DNA of 64,000 nt, from contig VYZI01000120.1 in the NCBI GenBank assembly GCA_013397695.1, positions 281,810 to 345,809 on the forward strand, in the 5' to 3' direction. Origin of the DNA: Centropus unirufus (taxonomy: Eukaryota; Chordata; Aves; Cuculiformes; Centropidae). The translations under genes and the position numbers were made by a program. Under the pieces are notes generated by a model. The model ran no database searches and had not been told where the DNA came from. It was given only the letters and a program-made list of their open reading frames with translations. The first letter of the stretch is position 1. Each line of letters opens with the position of its first letter. Of this stretch, positions 12,601-26,000 are shown piece by piece.

Positions 12601-15600
12601 CAAAACCCTCGCTGCTTCCTTTCTGAATAGGGCCTGATTAACGAGAGCAGAATTCAGCTCTATGTTAATGCACCATTTAGTGCCCCACTTTTCCACACTG
12701 CAGTGCTACATCTGTGCCCATTTTATGCTCGCAGTTAAATTAGAAGCAAAAAGGAATAGATTAAAATGGTGCACTCCAAGCACCTCTCGCATAGTCTTGC
12801 TTGGAAGCTGAATGGCCCTTTTTGTAACCGAAAGGACCAGAAAGAGTCCCCTTTCCCAACCTGTTTAAATCTGACTTTTAAAATTCTTTATGGCAGCAGA
12901 GAGAAAAAAAAACAAAAAACCCCTTGGTCTATATTGACACTCTGCTTGCAGATTGTCCTCCATTTCAAGGGGCACAATGTGTGTCCCTGGCCAATGTGTG
13001 GTTGCATGAGAATCATCCATTTTTATCACTTTCAGTTATTGTTTGCTCCCCTCACCACAAATATTTCCCACAGTGCCACAGTTTTCTCTTGGCCTCCTTA
13101 CTCATCCAAGCTCATAGTTAGGGGCACACTGGGCATTTTGTTATGCTTTTTTTTCATGTTCTGGTAGGCATGAAAACACTCAGTAGGGATTCCATTATGT
13201 TTTAGCGCTTGTGTTGAAGGGTGAAATAACTTCACAGCCTGTCAGAGGAGTGACGCATCATGAATAGTTCCTTCTTTAGCCTACATATTTTTATTTAAAA
13301 CATTCTTAACCATGTTTTGTAACAAGCTGCTTTCACTGTACTAGACTGTCTGGAGGAGGAGGACCTGGTTTAACTTTCAAATGACCGTGAAAGATTGGAG
13401 AGAAGCAACAAACATCATCATCTCTGTATTAAGTTATCAAATATTTTCAAGGGATCTGAGGCTGGAGAGCCAAATGTTAGGAAAGAATTTTTACTTTTGG
13501 GCAATGCTTTGCTTGTTTTCAAAATGTGTATTGTTTTCACCTGGGTATTGATTTCATCTTAAACTTTGACAACTTTGTCTCTTCTGAGATCTCTTTGAAG
13601 ACTGGATGTGTGAAAATTTACATAGGCAGAGGAAAGGGCAAACCGGCGTCAAAACCCCACTGGCACCCTTTTACTGATAATCTTGAAATTCTAGTCAACA
13701 AATACTGTTTCCAACACAGAAAACATCAGATTTGCCATTTTTACTGTGTTACTAGAGCTCATCTCATTCACACATTCAGCGACAAAACTGCACCGAGCCT
13801 CTGGTTAATGGAAATCTCTAATGAGTTCATTTTTGTGAAATACCCAAACTTTCTTTCCCAGTCTCAGATAGGCAAAGGTCATTCAGTCTTATAAAGTACC
13901 CCTGCCTGGAAGGGGCTGTGACAGTGGTCACACATGGAGCATCAGCAAGAGAGAAGAGAAAAAGCCACTTTTCTGCTCTCAAAGCTACTCACAGTGCAGT
14001 TCAAGCCAGATATTACTAAATATTCCTGAATCTTCCTCAGCTCTTTAAAACAAGTACGTCAGCAATGGAAGAATTTTGTCTGCTCACAAGATGAAGTCAA
14101 GCCACATAAAGTCTTCAAAGTCACCTCAGCCTGGTAGCATCCTTTTGACTTACCCAAGCTCCCTTTGGGGGTATCTCAAGGTTTGGCCAAAGCCTCTGGT
14201 ACATCAAACTGGGACAATGTACAGCCTTCATTACCTTGCCTCACGTGCTGGCCTGTGCTCATTGCTCGCATGTCTTAAACCTTGACATTGCTTGTTCCAC
14301 CAGATGTCTACCTTTAAAAACAGTCTAGACACTAAATTCTAGAGTGTTAGTTTCAAAACCTACGAGCAAATTCTTCACAATGCTTAAATCAGGAGCAACT
14401 GTTCTCCCTTTGCTCTGAACCCCACTCATGGGGCGCACCACACATGCTGCCCAGAGGCAGGCTGAGACTTAGGTCATGACTCAGAATGTTGTTAATCTTC
14501 CTTCCTTAGGATTTCCTTCCTCCCTGCCTCCAGGACGTGGGTCCTACACCAGCTTTCTGCCTGGAACAAAGGGTGGCCACACCACAGCATGTCAGGCTAA
14601 ACTCTTGCAAACAAAAGGAGTTTGCTGCACACAACCCCATCAGCTCCTGCTCACATTAAGTGAAAGGGCAGAATTACCCTGATGAGGCCACTTGCTACTC
14701 CTGGTAGCCCTATCAGGAACACCAGGCCAAGGAGCCCACTCAGGGGTCTACTTGCCAAATCTAGACCCAACCAGGTTCAAACACTCTGTGCACGGTCCTT
14801 CATTTCACGCAGCATCCACAACACCAGATGCCAGTAGGCAGCAGCTGTAAAAAGCAGAGCCTTGAAGTACAGAGACCACAGAGTCGTGCTGGTTTGGGCC
14901 TTGCCAGAAGCATGCCCAGCTGCTGTGAAGTCTGGCTTTCTTAATGCCGAATACACTGGCTGAATCTAAATCACAATAAAACAGAGTCTGTAAGTCTAAT
15001 AGTGCCTGGGTACACTTTACTTTGAGTACCCGCTCCCTTCATCAGTGTAAGAAAGGTGCTTGAACACCCAGAACTGTTGAAGACAAGATGCCTCATATAC
15101 ATTTTTACCATCTCTGATCAGAAGAAGGGAGAGATCATGTATGCTTGCAATTAGAAATCGGGGGCCTGATCCAGAGTCTATTGAAGTCAACAGAGAGGTT
15201 TCCATTGACGTCAGCAAGCGCTGGGATGGGCCCCCAGAGCTTCTCGCTGCATGCTAACATCATCTTGACTGCTGTCAGCTGGACCTTCCCTGGGTGAATT
15301 TCAGAACCAGCTTGGATGCCCAAGTTAACTCTCCTCACATGATAGGCAAAAGGGCAGCCTGCAAACACAAGTCTGCAGGTTTTAAGGTTCTAAGCAAGGA
15401 CCCAGCTTCTGCATATCGTGCATTGGCCTTGGGCTGTGCTAAATTAATGCCATCTGCTACTGGCCTTCCTCCTCCGGCCTCCTCCCTCAGGGGGCTTCTG
15501 ACAGTGGAGAATAGCCTGAGTACAGTCACAAGCATCACGCCTCTTCCTGTCCCTAACACACCCTTTACACCCTTTGTTTCTCTCTAAGTGTCATGGGTGG

Positions 15601-16689
15601 AGTAGGATCCCAGTACCTGGCTCCAAACCAGCTGGCAGCTTCTGGCCAGGCTCAGCCCGGTTTCTCCCAGACTTTGAGGACCTAATTCAGGCAGAGCCTC
15701 CACTCTGTATTCCCCAGGGGTTAATGATGTTTTGTTTTCTTTTTTCACCCAAGAGAGGAGCTGTTTTCAGTGACATCACTGCCTTCCTGGCCGAAAGCTC
15801 ATGAACTTTCCAAATTCAGGGGAAAATTGCAAATACCGTTCAAAACCCCTTCTCGCCCTGGGTTGAAAGCTTTGCAAACAGCTCTTTCAGGAGAAGGCCA
15901 CTCTGAAAGTTCAAAAGGTAGGGACCATTTCTCACCATCAGCGTTTGCGAAATGCAATTGAAAGTAAAGATCCTAATTACATTTGGCATTTCTAAGAGTC
16001 TCCCGCCAAACAAATGACATCATTTGTGGCATTGGCAGTAAGAGAGCCCACTGTAAGAGACTGTAAACAAGACTCCATCCAGCCTCATTCTGCTCCAACA
16101 AAAGAATGGGGGGGGAACCTTTCTAAATGACCACCATGTTCACTTTTTCTTTTCTTTAATTATTAGAGATGTGCTGATACCTCTGCAAAACGGTTTTGAA
16201 ACAGGGGAATAACACAGAAACAGGGACCTTTGCAAGCACAAGGGAATGTCTGCACTCAGTGACACACACACAGCCGCTCGAGCCAGGGGCATGGCCACCC
16301 TTGCCTTTCTGGATCTGAATTTGTGCTGTATTTGACATTTCTATGGGATGCATTTTCCAAAACAGGACTTAGAGTCACAATTCCTCTTGGAAAAACGGTT
16401 GCACATCACTGCTTCCTCCTTTGTACTGTGTTGCATGCCCCTTGCCCTTCACTTTTGGGTGTTGCAGTTCCCACCCTCACTGAAGGGGGAAGAGATGGTT
16501 GTATTTAAACCTAAAAGGAGCTCCCTCTAGAGAGGACCAAGGTGGGAGTTCACCAGCGGATAGGAACTCTGCAGGATTTTGGTGTAATTTGGTGTATCAG
16601 CCTGGCCTTTTGGGGGAAATACCAATATGCAGGAACTGTGCATCAAACCGCCATTAAGGGAACAGGTGAAAATTCCTTCGCACCGTTAA
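6621..16689. other. Intergenic, no gene recognised
   Basis: About 10 kb of AT-rich sequence with poly-T runs (for example near 8780) and short spurious frames. The longest, about 133 codons at 12766-13167 and 122 codons at 13526-13894 on the plus strand, have no recognisable domain, no splice support and stop-bounded random composition. I see no RNA gene or mobile element here. Parts of 7450-8450 could be an old degraded repeat, but I could not match it to a family. Confidence 0.5.
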
Positions 16690-16732
16690 GAAATAAAATA
16701 AAATAAAATAAAATAAAATAAAATAAAATAAT
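16690..16732. repeat. (AAATA)n pentanucleotide microsatellite
   Basis: About eight and a half uninterrupted copies of the 5-bp unit AAATA. A tract of this kind is likely to vary in length between individuals. It is far from any recognised gene. Confidence 0.92.
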
Positions 16733-19609
16733 TATAAGTATACCTCAGAGTGTTGTATTTCAGTCTCAGGTTATTTTCTAGATTGTCCTGCAACTGCATT
16801 GGGAATCAGCACAATGCCAGCTCAGGGCAACCTGTACAGCCAACAGTGGAGGATTCTTGAGAGCTCTCCTTTCCTCATAACGATCCTGCTTGACTCTGCT
16901 TAGTTTGTGATATTTGAGGGCATCACAGCGTGAAGTGGCATGAACACAGACCATTAATTGTAACAGGATGCGGTTAGAGGCTTTTTGATATCTACATGCC
17001 CGTAACTGTAACCTGCATTCAGCTATTTTCAGCCTTTCATGCAAATAGCAGGAACATTTGCATTCAGATTGCCCTTAGTGCAGAGATGTTCTGGGTGATA
17101 AATTATAAGTACAATGTAAGGGCAACATCTATCTGTTCCATGTCAAATATGTTGGTTTTTTTTTTTTTCCCTTGTCAGGTAGTGTTTATGGGTGCCCTTG
17201 GCCAGGTTTCTTTTTAGGCAATTGCACTCACCCCTGGAGAACAACTGCTCATTTGGACAACAACTTGAACTACTGCCGTAACACTTTCCTACTGCTCATT
17301 TTTTTAAATCCTCCTCCTATCTTTGCTTCTGATAGCTTTCTTGCCCTAAGGAAAAAAAATAAATCTTCTCTCTAGACTTTTTTCTCTTTGCAGAAGTAAA
17401 ATACAGGATACATGCTTGATCCGAGTGTATATGGAAATATCCCTTTGCCTCCAAAGTGAGATGAGTTCATAATGTTCCTTTCTCTTATTAATTTAGTTGC
17501 AAGGCACTCTCTGAATCACTCACAGTATCATCATGCAAACCCTTTCACGGTAGTTAAACTTTATTCATAGGAGCACTCGCCTTGCGGGGTGTGAAAGAGG
17601 CCATTTATGCTTAATAATGATAATAACCAGCAGTTGGAGACTGGGAAAAGAAAGGAAAATAAAATGCCACAGAAGTTTACAGGAAAAGACATTTAGTGTT
17701 GCCAGGAGGGTGAGAAGGTCAGACATCTGGTGGTTGGTCTCACCCTGGATTACAAGCAGGAATGCACAGCCACGGAGGTGGGGCTCAGCCGGCTGCTGTA
17801 TCAAGGGTGCTTGTGGCTGATGAGTCTTTGGGTGCCCTGGTGTGCCCCCAGCTTGCATGAGACCTCTTTTGTTTGGGGGTGCAGAGCACAGAGTGGGCTT
17901 GTTCTGCAGAGCCAAACTCCCAGGGGGTGAATGACAAGGGAAGAAAAGCATGGCCTGAAAAATTTTGGAGATTAAGCTGGGATAAAGACTATTACAGAAA
18001 TGGGAAATCCCTGAGAAATCATGTTGTAGTCAACTTTGTAAATCACTAAAAAAAATATCCAATAACTGGGGGGTCACATAAACCTACATGCCCTCACTCA
18101 ATGGTCTAAGATTTTCTGGGCATAGACTGTCACATATTTGTTAAAGTGTGTGTTTTGGGAAGCCAACAGCAAACCATCTTACTACCACCTTGCTACTTGT
18201 AGGTCCTTCTAGAAGGGGCCACAGACACTGCTGCTTTATTCTAATCTATAAGATAAAAACATTGCAAGTGCGCTGAAACTGCAGGTATTGAAACAATGCA
18301 ATATCCTGCTGTGAAAACAAGGGGATGGAGAGCTCATATGGTCTGCCCTTACCTGGTCACAAGTCATCGAAATAGACAAGGGGATCTACACCTTCCTAAA
18401 ACCTAGAGTAATGCTTGAGTTTAATCTTCAGGAGCTCAGCAATGCGCAAGAGAAGGAGTATCTTCTTATGAGATCTTAGTGTTTTTCCTTCAGTGCTGCA
18501 TTTTCAACTCCCCAGCATTTATTGTAAGTGATCTCAGACATTCGCTGTGTTCAGTTTACATCCATCTCCATCTATTTTTAACAAAAAAATAAACTCAAAT
18601 GCACATTGGAGTAGTACACTATTTCTCTTGAGTGTCATAAGACTGCTTGATCGCATCTTTTCCTGGCACTTAGTCCATCGGTTTATGAATTATTTTGTTA
18701 CGCTGAGTACATAGTTGATAGTTTAATGGCTGCAAGTGATTGTTCTCGAAATATGGATGGAGTTGTCATAGTAATGGATTGCTAGGAAGATTAAGGCATG
18801 CTTAAATTAAGGCACGCATTGAATTCTCAGTTGGTTTAGCTACTCTTTCTGTGCCATGTTTGGAGAACATCCTATCTAATATAACCCTCCGAGATGCCTT
18901 ACTGGATTCCCCATCAAGCAGTGACTAACCCAAGCTTTGAGTCACCAATTTGCCATCCCTGGGCTCTGGCCAGTCCCGTGCAGCGTGCGTCAGGGACAGC
19001 AGGGCAGCAATTGGTCTCCAGCACTGCCTGTTTTGCAATGCCAGGAATTCCTTCCAACCCCTTTGAACTAAATCTTGAACAGACTCACACTCTGCTGGAG
19101 CATTTGGCTCCAAGTTACACAGGAAGGTTTTCAAAAGCACAGAAGGGTTCAGGCAACAATGAGAGCTGTTTTTCTAGAATTTGATTTTTAAAGAAATTGA
19201 CTTTGATAGTTGGGGCTTGAGGAGATTTTTCAGAAACACGTATGCAAAGTGTCATCCTGCAGTTGCCTCCCACCTGCCCCCCATGAAATTTGTTCAGAGA
19301 AAGTCACCATAGCAAAGATGATTTCTGAAAGACCGATAGCATTTCTGGCTTCTGTTGAAAGAGATCAGCTGACTCCAGTTAAGAATCTGCTCACATGTGA
19401 CCAGTCACTGGGATTTTTCCACACAGCCGCACTGATAGAGATTGAGTGTATTGGTGGGAAGGGAGAAGAATCATTTCCCCAAAAGCAGCATCCTGTGACC
19501 AGCCTGCTTCAACATTATCAGCAGATCTAGTCTGTGCCTCCCCATCTACACACAGTAAAAAAGAATCTATACTAAAACCTTGTATTTGAGGAACATGTTA
19601 TGGGAAAAG
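16733..19609. other. Intergenic, no gene recognised
   Basis: Non-coding, with a T-run near 17158-17170 and an imperfect short direct repeat at 18790-18817 (ATTAAGGCATGC and ATTAAGGCACGC, 16 bp apart). No exon, RNA gene or transposon was identified. Confidence 0.5.
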
Positions 19610-20060
19610 AGCATTGGAATGGATCCAGAGGAGGCCACAAAGAGGATCTGAGGGCTGGAGCACCTCTGCTATGAGGACAGGCCAAGAATGTTGGAATTGT
19701 TCAGCCTGGAGAAGAGAAGGCTCTGGAGTGACCTTATAGTGACATTCCAATATCTGAAGGGGCAACACGAAAGCTGGAGAGGGACTTTTTCCAAGGGAAT
19801 GGAGTGCTAGGTCAAGAGGGAATGGCTTTAAAATGGAAAGGGGAAGATTTAGATTGGACATTAGGAAGAAATTCTTCACAATGAGGGTAGTGAGACAATG
19901 ACCCAGGTTGCCCAGGGAAGTCGAGGCTTCCCCCTCCATGAAGGTGTTCAAGGCTGGGTTGGATGGGGCTTTGAACACCCTGATCCACTGGGAGGTGTCC
20001 CTGGGGTTGGAACTGGATGGGCTTTAAGGTCCCTTCTAACCCAAACCATTCTATGATCAC
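19610..20060 (+). mobile_element. CR1 LINE, 5'-truncated 3' end, plus orientation
   Basis: The sequence follows the 3' part of avian CR1 non-LTR retrotransposons: TTCAGCCTGGAGAAGAGAAGG near 19700, the segment about feathered-off flanks reading GGTTGGATGGGGCTTTGA near 19955, then GGAGGTGTCCCTG and TTAAGGTCCCTTCTAACC near 20030, ending in CCATTCTATGATCAC. CR1 elements normally end in an 8-bp ATTCTATG-type repeat, so the 3' end is near 20060 and the element reads left to right. Only about 450 bp of the several-kilobase element is present, as is typical of dead 5'-truncated CR1 copies. Reverse-strand open frames across it are by-products. Confidence 0.93.
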
Positions 20061-23000
20061 TGGCAGTCCCATGCAGGGTCTCAATTCCATACTGGTATAC
20101 AAAACATGAGCAAAGAGAAGCCTTTTGACATTGAAACTCATAAAACCCAAACCAAAACAAAAGGCTACTCTATGAGCATGTGGAAATACAATTTTCTGAA
20201 TTGCCCAAGTGAAACGGAAGCCTTATATTTATTTCTAAACATCCTATTGCTGTGGACAAAGAAAATCACAGCAATAAGAGTTTGCAAAGAATACATTTCA
20301 TTGTCAAATCCACTGACGTGGAGTAATAACAACTCATTGCAGCTGCAGTCAACACCTTTCTTGTAAATCCAGCAAATAAATATTCAGTGCCCTGTACGTG
20401 ATCTACAGCTTGCAGCAAAGATGACCCCAAACACGAGGGAAAATGATCAAAGTAAAAAGCACATGAAGTTTTTTAACAGAAACTACATTATCCATGGAAG
20501 GGACAAACACACATGGACTTCAGATTCATGTAAAACAATACCAGGGCTGCAGCAGGGCTGGAACTAGGAAAAGCAGATGCTGCCCAAAGCAGGATCTCCT
20601 CAAGAAGTTTAACATGCACAACACAAATCAGGAAACAAGAGCACTTTCATGTGAGCAGAGAACAGCTCATTGCAAGCTTATTTCCAGCTAGCATCGATGA
20701 GACAGAATTCAGACTAGAAGCCATACATTCAACTCAATTGGGTTGAGTTAGCCCATGTATTCAGCTTCGTTTAGAGATAGGATCCAGCTACAAAAACAAG
20801 GCCTGGCTGGAGGTCAAGTGCTACTGAAAAACATAGGAATGGCTCTGCAGCATTTCCTCTTAAGAGATTCTGTTATGCACAGCAAGGACCAGAAAAATTC
20901 AGCTGGTGGGAAGTTCACGGGAAACAAAAAGCTCCCACAAATCATGAGGTTCCCCGACACGTGGCAGGAGGGGAGAATCCTCCAAAACCATGTGGTTTTG
21001 ACTCCTTCAAAAGATTCATTTAGTTTAACCCTCAAATCTAGAGCTGTGTCTGCAATCAGAAAACACCCTCTGGCTTTTAATAGGTGCCAAATCCATTATT
21101 TTGGCTAGAGAGACAATTCAGCCTTGGGCCAGTGGAACAGGCTAGGTGATTTACTAAATTCCTTTTACAGTGGTTGCCATAACTTTATAAACCAATTGAA
21201 TCATGCAGAATTTTAAAGCCACCCAAAAGCAATGTTGGCCTCATCATGTAGCATGAAACTGTGTAGATTGCATGAAAGTTACCAGCATTGTTTCTAAGGT
21301 CTATTACATCTTAATTCCTTTAGTTATTCCCCATTCACAGAAACGGAAAATTTGCACTGTGTTTATGGCTGATTTAGAACTAACACTCAACGTAGAGCTG
21401 AACCATTAAAAAGTGGCAGATAAGTCATCATTAATTAAAATGGACAAATATTGGTAGTTTTTGTGTGGGCTGAGTATCTCCAGAAGAACATTCCAACTGA
21501 ATAGTCCTGGAGGAAGGTATGGAGCCTGAGGTGCGTGTGTGCAGATGACTATTCGCTATTTTCCATGCGCACAGCTTGCAGATGAGAGAGAAAGGCCTCT
21601 GCACTCAGCTGCAACTGCCTGCACAAATGGGAAAAGCCTGTTCACACTTCAGATCCTCTGTTTTTTCTACACCAGGATATTTGTAATCAGATCATGAGGC
21701 ACCAAGAAGGCAAAGACCAAAGCTTTTCCTCCTCTGTTGTGGCCAAGCACGAGAATGTGATGCTCTGAGTCCCAATGAGGAGGAGCAGATGTGATGCTTT
21801 CATGGTCCTCACCAATGCATCACTCCTGGCCTCCAGGGAATTTCCTTCAGGATCTTACAGAGGAATCATCCGAACAGGGTCAGGTGAAAAGCAAAGCTCA
21901 GGCCAAAAGTGACATTGGAAACAGCTGGGTCCTGTGGAAGGGAGGTGGCTGCAGCATTGGTATTGCTGTTGGCCGCTTGCCCTGCCCCAGGGCAGCCACA
22001 GTGCTGTGCAGGGAGCACAGAGGATGCAGCAGATCCGCTGGACGGAGTGGGATGCGGCTGCCCCGTGTTGAAGATGTAAATGGGGCTTGTCGGGGTGAAG
22101 GAAAAGAAATTTGTGCCCCAAGACTATTTTTCCCCTTCATAAGAAAACCACCCCAAACTCAAAAGATTGTGAAGAACATGGGGTTGATGCCTTCTCTAGA
22201 AGGACATTTTAAAATCCTTTGCCTTTTCTGAGTGTTGTTTTTGGGGGGAGTTATCCCATAGGCATCACATGGGGCTAAAACTCTCCTGATCAGGAGCAAC
22301 AAACATCACTCGCATAATTAACACAGCACTGGGGCATGAGCTGCCAGCCAGAGAAATATGCAAAGCAGCCACTTGGAAAACAAAATTCCCCACTTTCTCG
22401 TGCATGTGGAATGAGCATGATTTCTCTGGGAAGGAATTTGCCCTCAGTGTTGACCTCCTTAGAAGAGACGTAACTAAAATAGCTACAAGGCCACTCAGAA
22501 GTTAACCAGTTGTCACGTTCAGCGACATTCCCCTCTTTTCCCTTCCTCCTAAACCCAGACTTTTATCTCAGTGTCTCTGTCAGTACTTTGTTAGCCCCTA
22601 TTCCACAGCAGATTGGGGTGATGTTTCTACATGAGGCAGAGATTGGTGTCACTGTTGGGTGTTTGTGAACTCAATGGAGGAGCCAGAAGCCCCCGCTGGC
22701 ACCGGCAACTGGGGCAGGAGAGCCATTCCCAGCTTGGCCCAGGCAGAGAGCTTCCCAAGAGTGGGAAAGAAAGGTTATTGGGCAGGCAGTGAAGAAGCCA
22801 GCTGACACAAACTGCTCAGCCAGCCAAAACAACCAGGATTGCAAATACCAGGAAGCAGGATTAGAATCACAATTTGTTGGCACAGAGATTATTGGCTTAA
22901 TATCATTTGTGAAACCTAAAGTGAATCGGTTGGATGGGCAGAAAACAACCAACCACCAAAAACTGCCCAAACAAAACAGTCTGTCCTTTGTAGGTTTATG

Positions 23001-26000
23001 AACAAACTCTCCCACACAGCCTAGGACCAGCTTTTGGATGGAGGTTTTGGCTTGGCTTTCCAAAACCAATGGAGCTGATTTATGCAGGGGCCAAGCAATG
23101 CAAGGGAAATTTTCATCTCCTTGGATTCTTTGGGGCTGTTTATGCTTTCCTGTCTGCATCCCAGCTGTAGCTACCTTCACACCCCCATGCAAGGAGGGAG
23201 TTGAATTGGGCTCTCTTTGGGGAGCTCTCTGCCCCTGATGTGTGCACCCAGGGCTAGGCAGGATTTCGCCCCTAACATCTATAGCTGTGTATCACCAAGA
23301 AGTGATTTAAAAATTGAAACACGTCAGGTGGACAAGGCACACCTGAGGCAGGAGAGCTGTTGAAAGCTGTATGGAAGCTCCAGACGATTAGATGCTGTCC
23401 TGAAATGTCATGAGGATGATTGTACATCATTATATGAATGATGAGGTATGACACAACGTACCAGAGGTTTTATAAAATCGTCTTACTAAGGTTATTATTC
23501 ACAAAAATCTTTTAGTCTCTTGCTTAGAAAAAAATTTCATTGCAGAGTTTAATGACCCTTTAAACACATCACTGCAAGGATCACCAAATTAACCTGCCAA
23601 AACAGCATTATTGAGCTCCTGCAAACTCACAAGAAGGAAATGTGTGTTTAATGTACCTCATTTACCTCCTGTTATTCAGAGGAATCAGCAGGTGTATTTT
23701 TCTGAAGCACATGAGATGTTAATGGAGACAGCGTGCAATCGTTCAGCCTGTGCCTTTCTAGAACTGAAAGAAAACAGTCAGAAAGAAAACTACTTTCCCC
23801 TCTCCCCAGAGCCCTCCAGAGGCAAAGCAGGGTTTGCAGCCTCTCTTTAAAGATCTAGCATTTTTATCCTTTCCACTTCGACCAGGATTTATCCCCCTCT
23901 TGCTGCATATTTCACTGCTATTCAGAAGCCCCATTCCAGCAAACTTCCCTTTATGCACCAGTGCCTAAACACAGAGATATTAATTAATGGACTGCACTTG
24001 CAGTGTCAAAGTAAGTACTAATAGAATGAGTGAGTTCCTGGAGCATGGCTCCAATATCTGCCCCGAACGGCTGGTCTTTGCTGTTGTGGCATCTTGTAGC
24101 AAAGCAGCACAGACTGACTCAACTGAACAAAGACCCACAGGAACAAAACCAGGGTGATGTGACTGAGGGGACAAGATGGGGCTGGGTTTGAACAGGGGGT
24201 AGGAGACCTGAGCGACTCTCCCAACATGCCAAAGATATCCCAAAGTCCACCTGACCTGTACTCCACTCTTCTTCCATTGTGTGCACTTCAAATCCAGGCT
24301 ACAACGCTTGAGGCCCTTACCACCCTGCTTGCTTAAGTAGGGAAGAGCTTTTACACCTACCCTGAAGTATCACCAAGCACTAAATTAAACGTCTGCATGT
24401 GCCCCAGATTGTGGCATCTATTATGGCCCCAACGGGACATCTCCCCAGTTTCCCCACACTCACAGGGCAGCCAGAGGTTCAGGCTGAATTCATATTTCTT
24501 TTCCTGAAAAAACTGCAAGGCACAGCTTGTGCTTCCCAGGAGAGTGCCAGGGCTAGAAACTATCCGTGGTTGCTTGCGAATGCATTAAGGTTCCTTGCAC
24601 ACAGACACGCACAGGCAAAGAATTGAAGATTCACTGACGCCGGGAGCAGGATGCTACCGCTGCTACCCGGCTCGAGGGCTCAGGCAGAATGGAAAAATTC
24701 TGGTCTTTGCTTCCAGGACTGCTCCACCTGATGGCGAATCGATGTAAGGCATATCCACAAACCTAGAAGCGGGAGCTTAGGTCCAACCAAGAAGCTGGTC
24801 CTGTGCTCTTAGCTTCCACCTGGAGCAGCAGCTCCTGCAGTAGCATCACTCAGGGTGTGAATGCTTATACACAGCAATGATAACACCAAACCACTCTTAT
24901 CACAGCGATTCTAATGCTCAGGAAGGGGATTGAAACTCTCATCTGCCACTTCTGGAAGGGGCCCACCAGCTCCAGTCCATCTCCAGCATCCCAGGACCTG
25001 CGTGAGACATTTGAAGTGGGGGGTCTCTATGCCCTCCTCCCCAAGCCTGGCAGCTCTCCCAGGAGTCACCAGCCCTCATATCAGGAGTTCTGTTAGTCAG
25101 TCTGACAACAACAATACCATCCCCAGGCTTTGCCAAACGGACACCAAACTTGGCACATAACAACAAAGGAAGGATGACAGAAGAGTAAGAAATAGATCTT
25201 TACTTCTTGGCTTTGTGCTCCCTATGGAAAGCAGCATTGGGGAGTAATCCCAGCTGGCCAGTGCTCACTCTCCCACTCGTTGTTGGTGTCAAGTTCATTG
25301 TAGCAAAGGTCAAAATTGCAAACAGAGCCTGGCTACTGGGCTGGGTGAATCCTAACATAAGGCAACGGATGCAGTTGCAAGAGATAAGAGGAATATTCTG
25401 CTGTTTTCCTTAACATGACTCTAGATTGTGCTACTGAGAGATGAAGACACCTTCTGTAAGTAGAGCAATTCGAAGTAATAATGCTATTTCCCTTGTTTCT
25501 TTAGACTTTCCTGTTTGACACTGAAGAGGGCAATCCTTCCTGATGGCCTGTATCTGCATTCCTCAGTATCCTGTCCCTTTTTCCCCCCTATTTATCTTCA
25601 TTCCCATGCAGGTATTTGCCAAGCAATGCAACCAGTAGCTGCTGGGCATAAGCTCCCCAGCTCCTCTGCCCTCCATTCCCCCTCGGTGCTAAGGGTTTCT
25701 GGGAACAATGTTGTATTGCTCCTGCTTACTAAATCAGCTCTGTTTTTTGTTTTGTTTTTTTTTTTACAGTGCCATTTAAACTACTTCCTCAGGAAATTTC
25801 ACAGCCACGCTGGCAGGTATTGATTTCAAGAAAATATCCCAGCAGGAAACTTAAAAAGGAAAGATGTGCTGTAATTATCTCTCTTCTGGGCTTGCAAGAC
25901 AGAGGAAGGCAAGATATAAACTAACACACACACAGAAGCTCTAAGGTGCAGCAATGCTCTAATTAATATAATCAAAGCATTCAGAGCATTTTTCTTGCAA

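Noticed and set aside
19598..20160. Minus-strand open frames of 112-126 codons
   Set aside because: They are antisense readings of the CR1 3' end and do not encode the CR1 proteins.
22671..23192. 173-codon minus-strand open frame
   Set aside because: No recognisable domain and irregular composition. It is within the length expected by chance in 64 kb of vertebrate DNA.
25440..25500. Possible RNA polymerase III gene (vault RNA sits near TGFBI in mammals)
   Set aside because: Only a weak TTCGA word is present, without a paired box A or a terminator at the right spacing.
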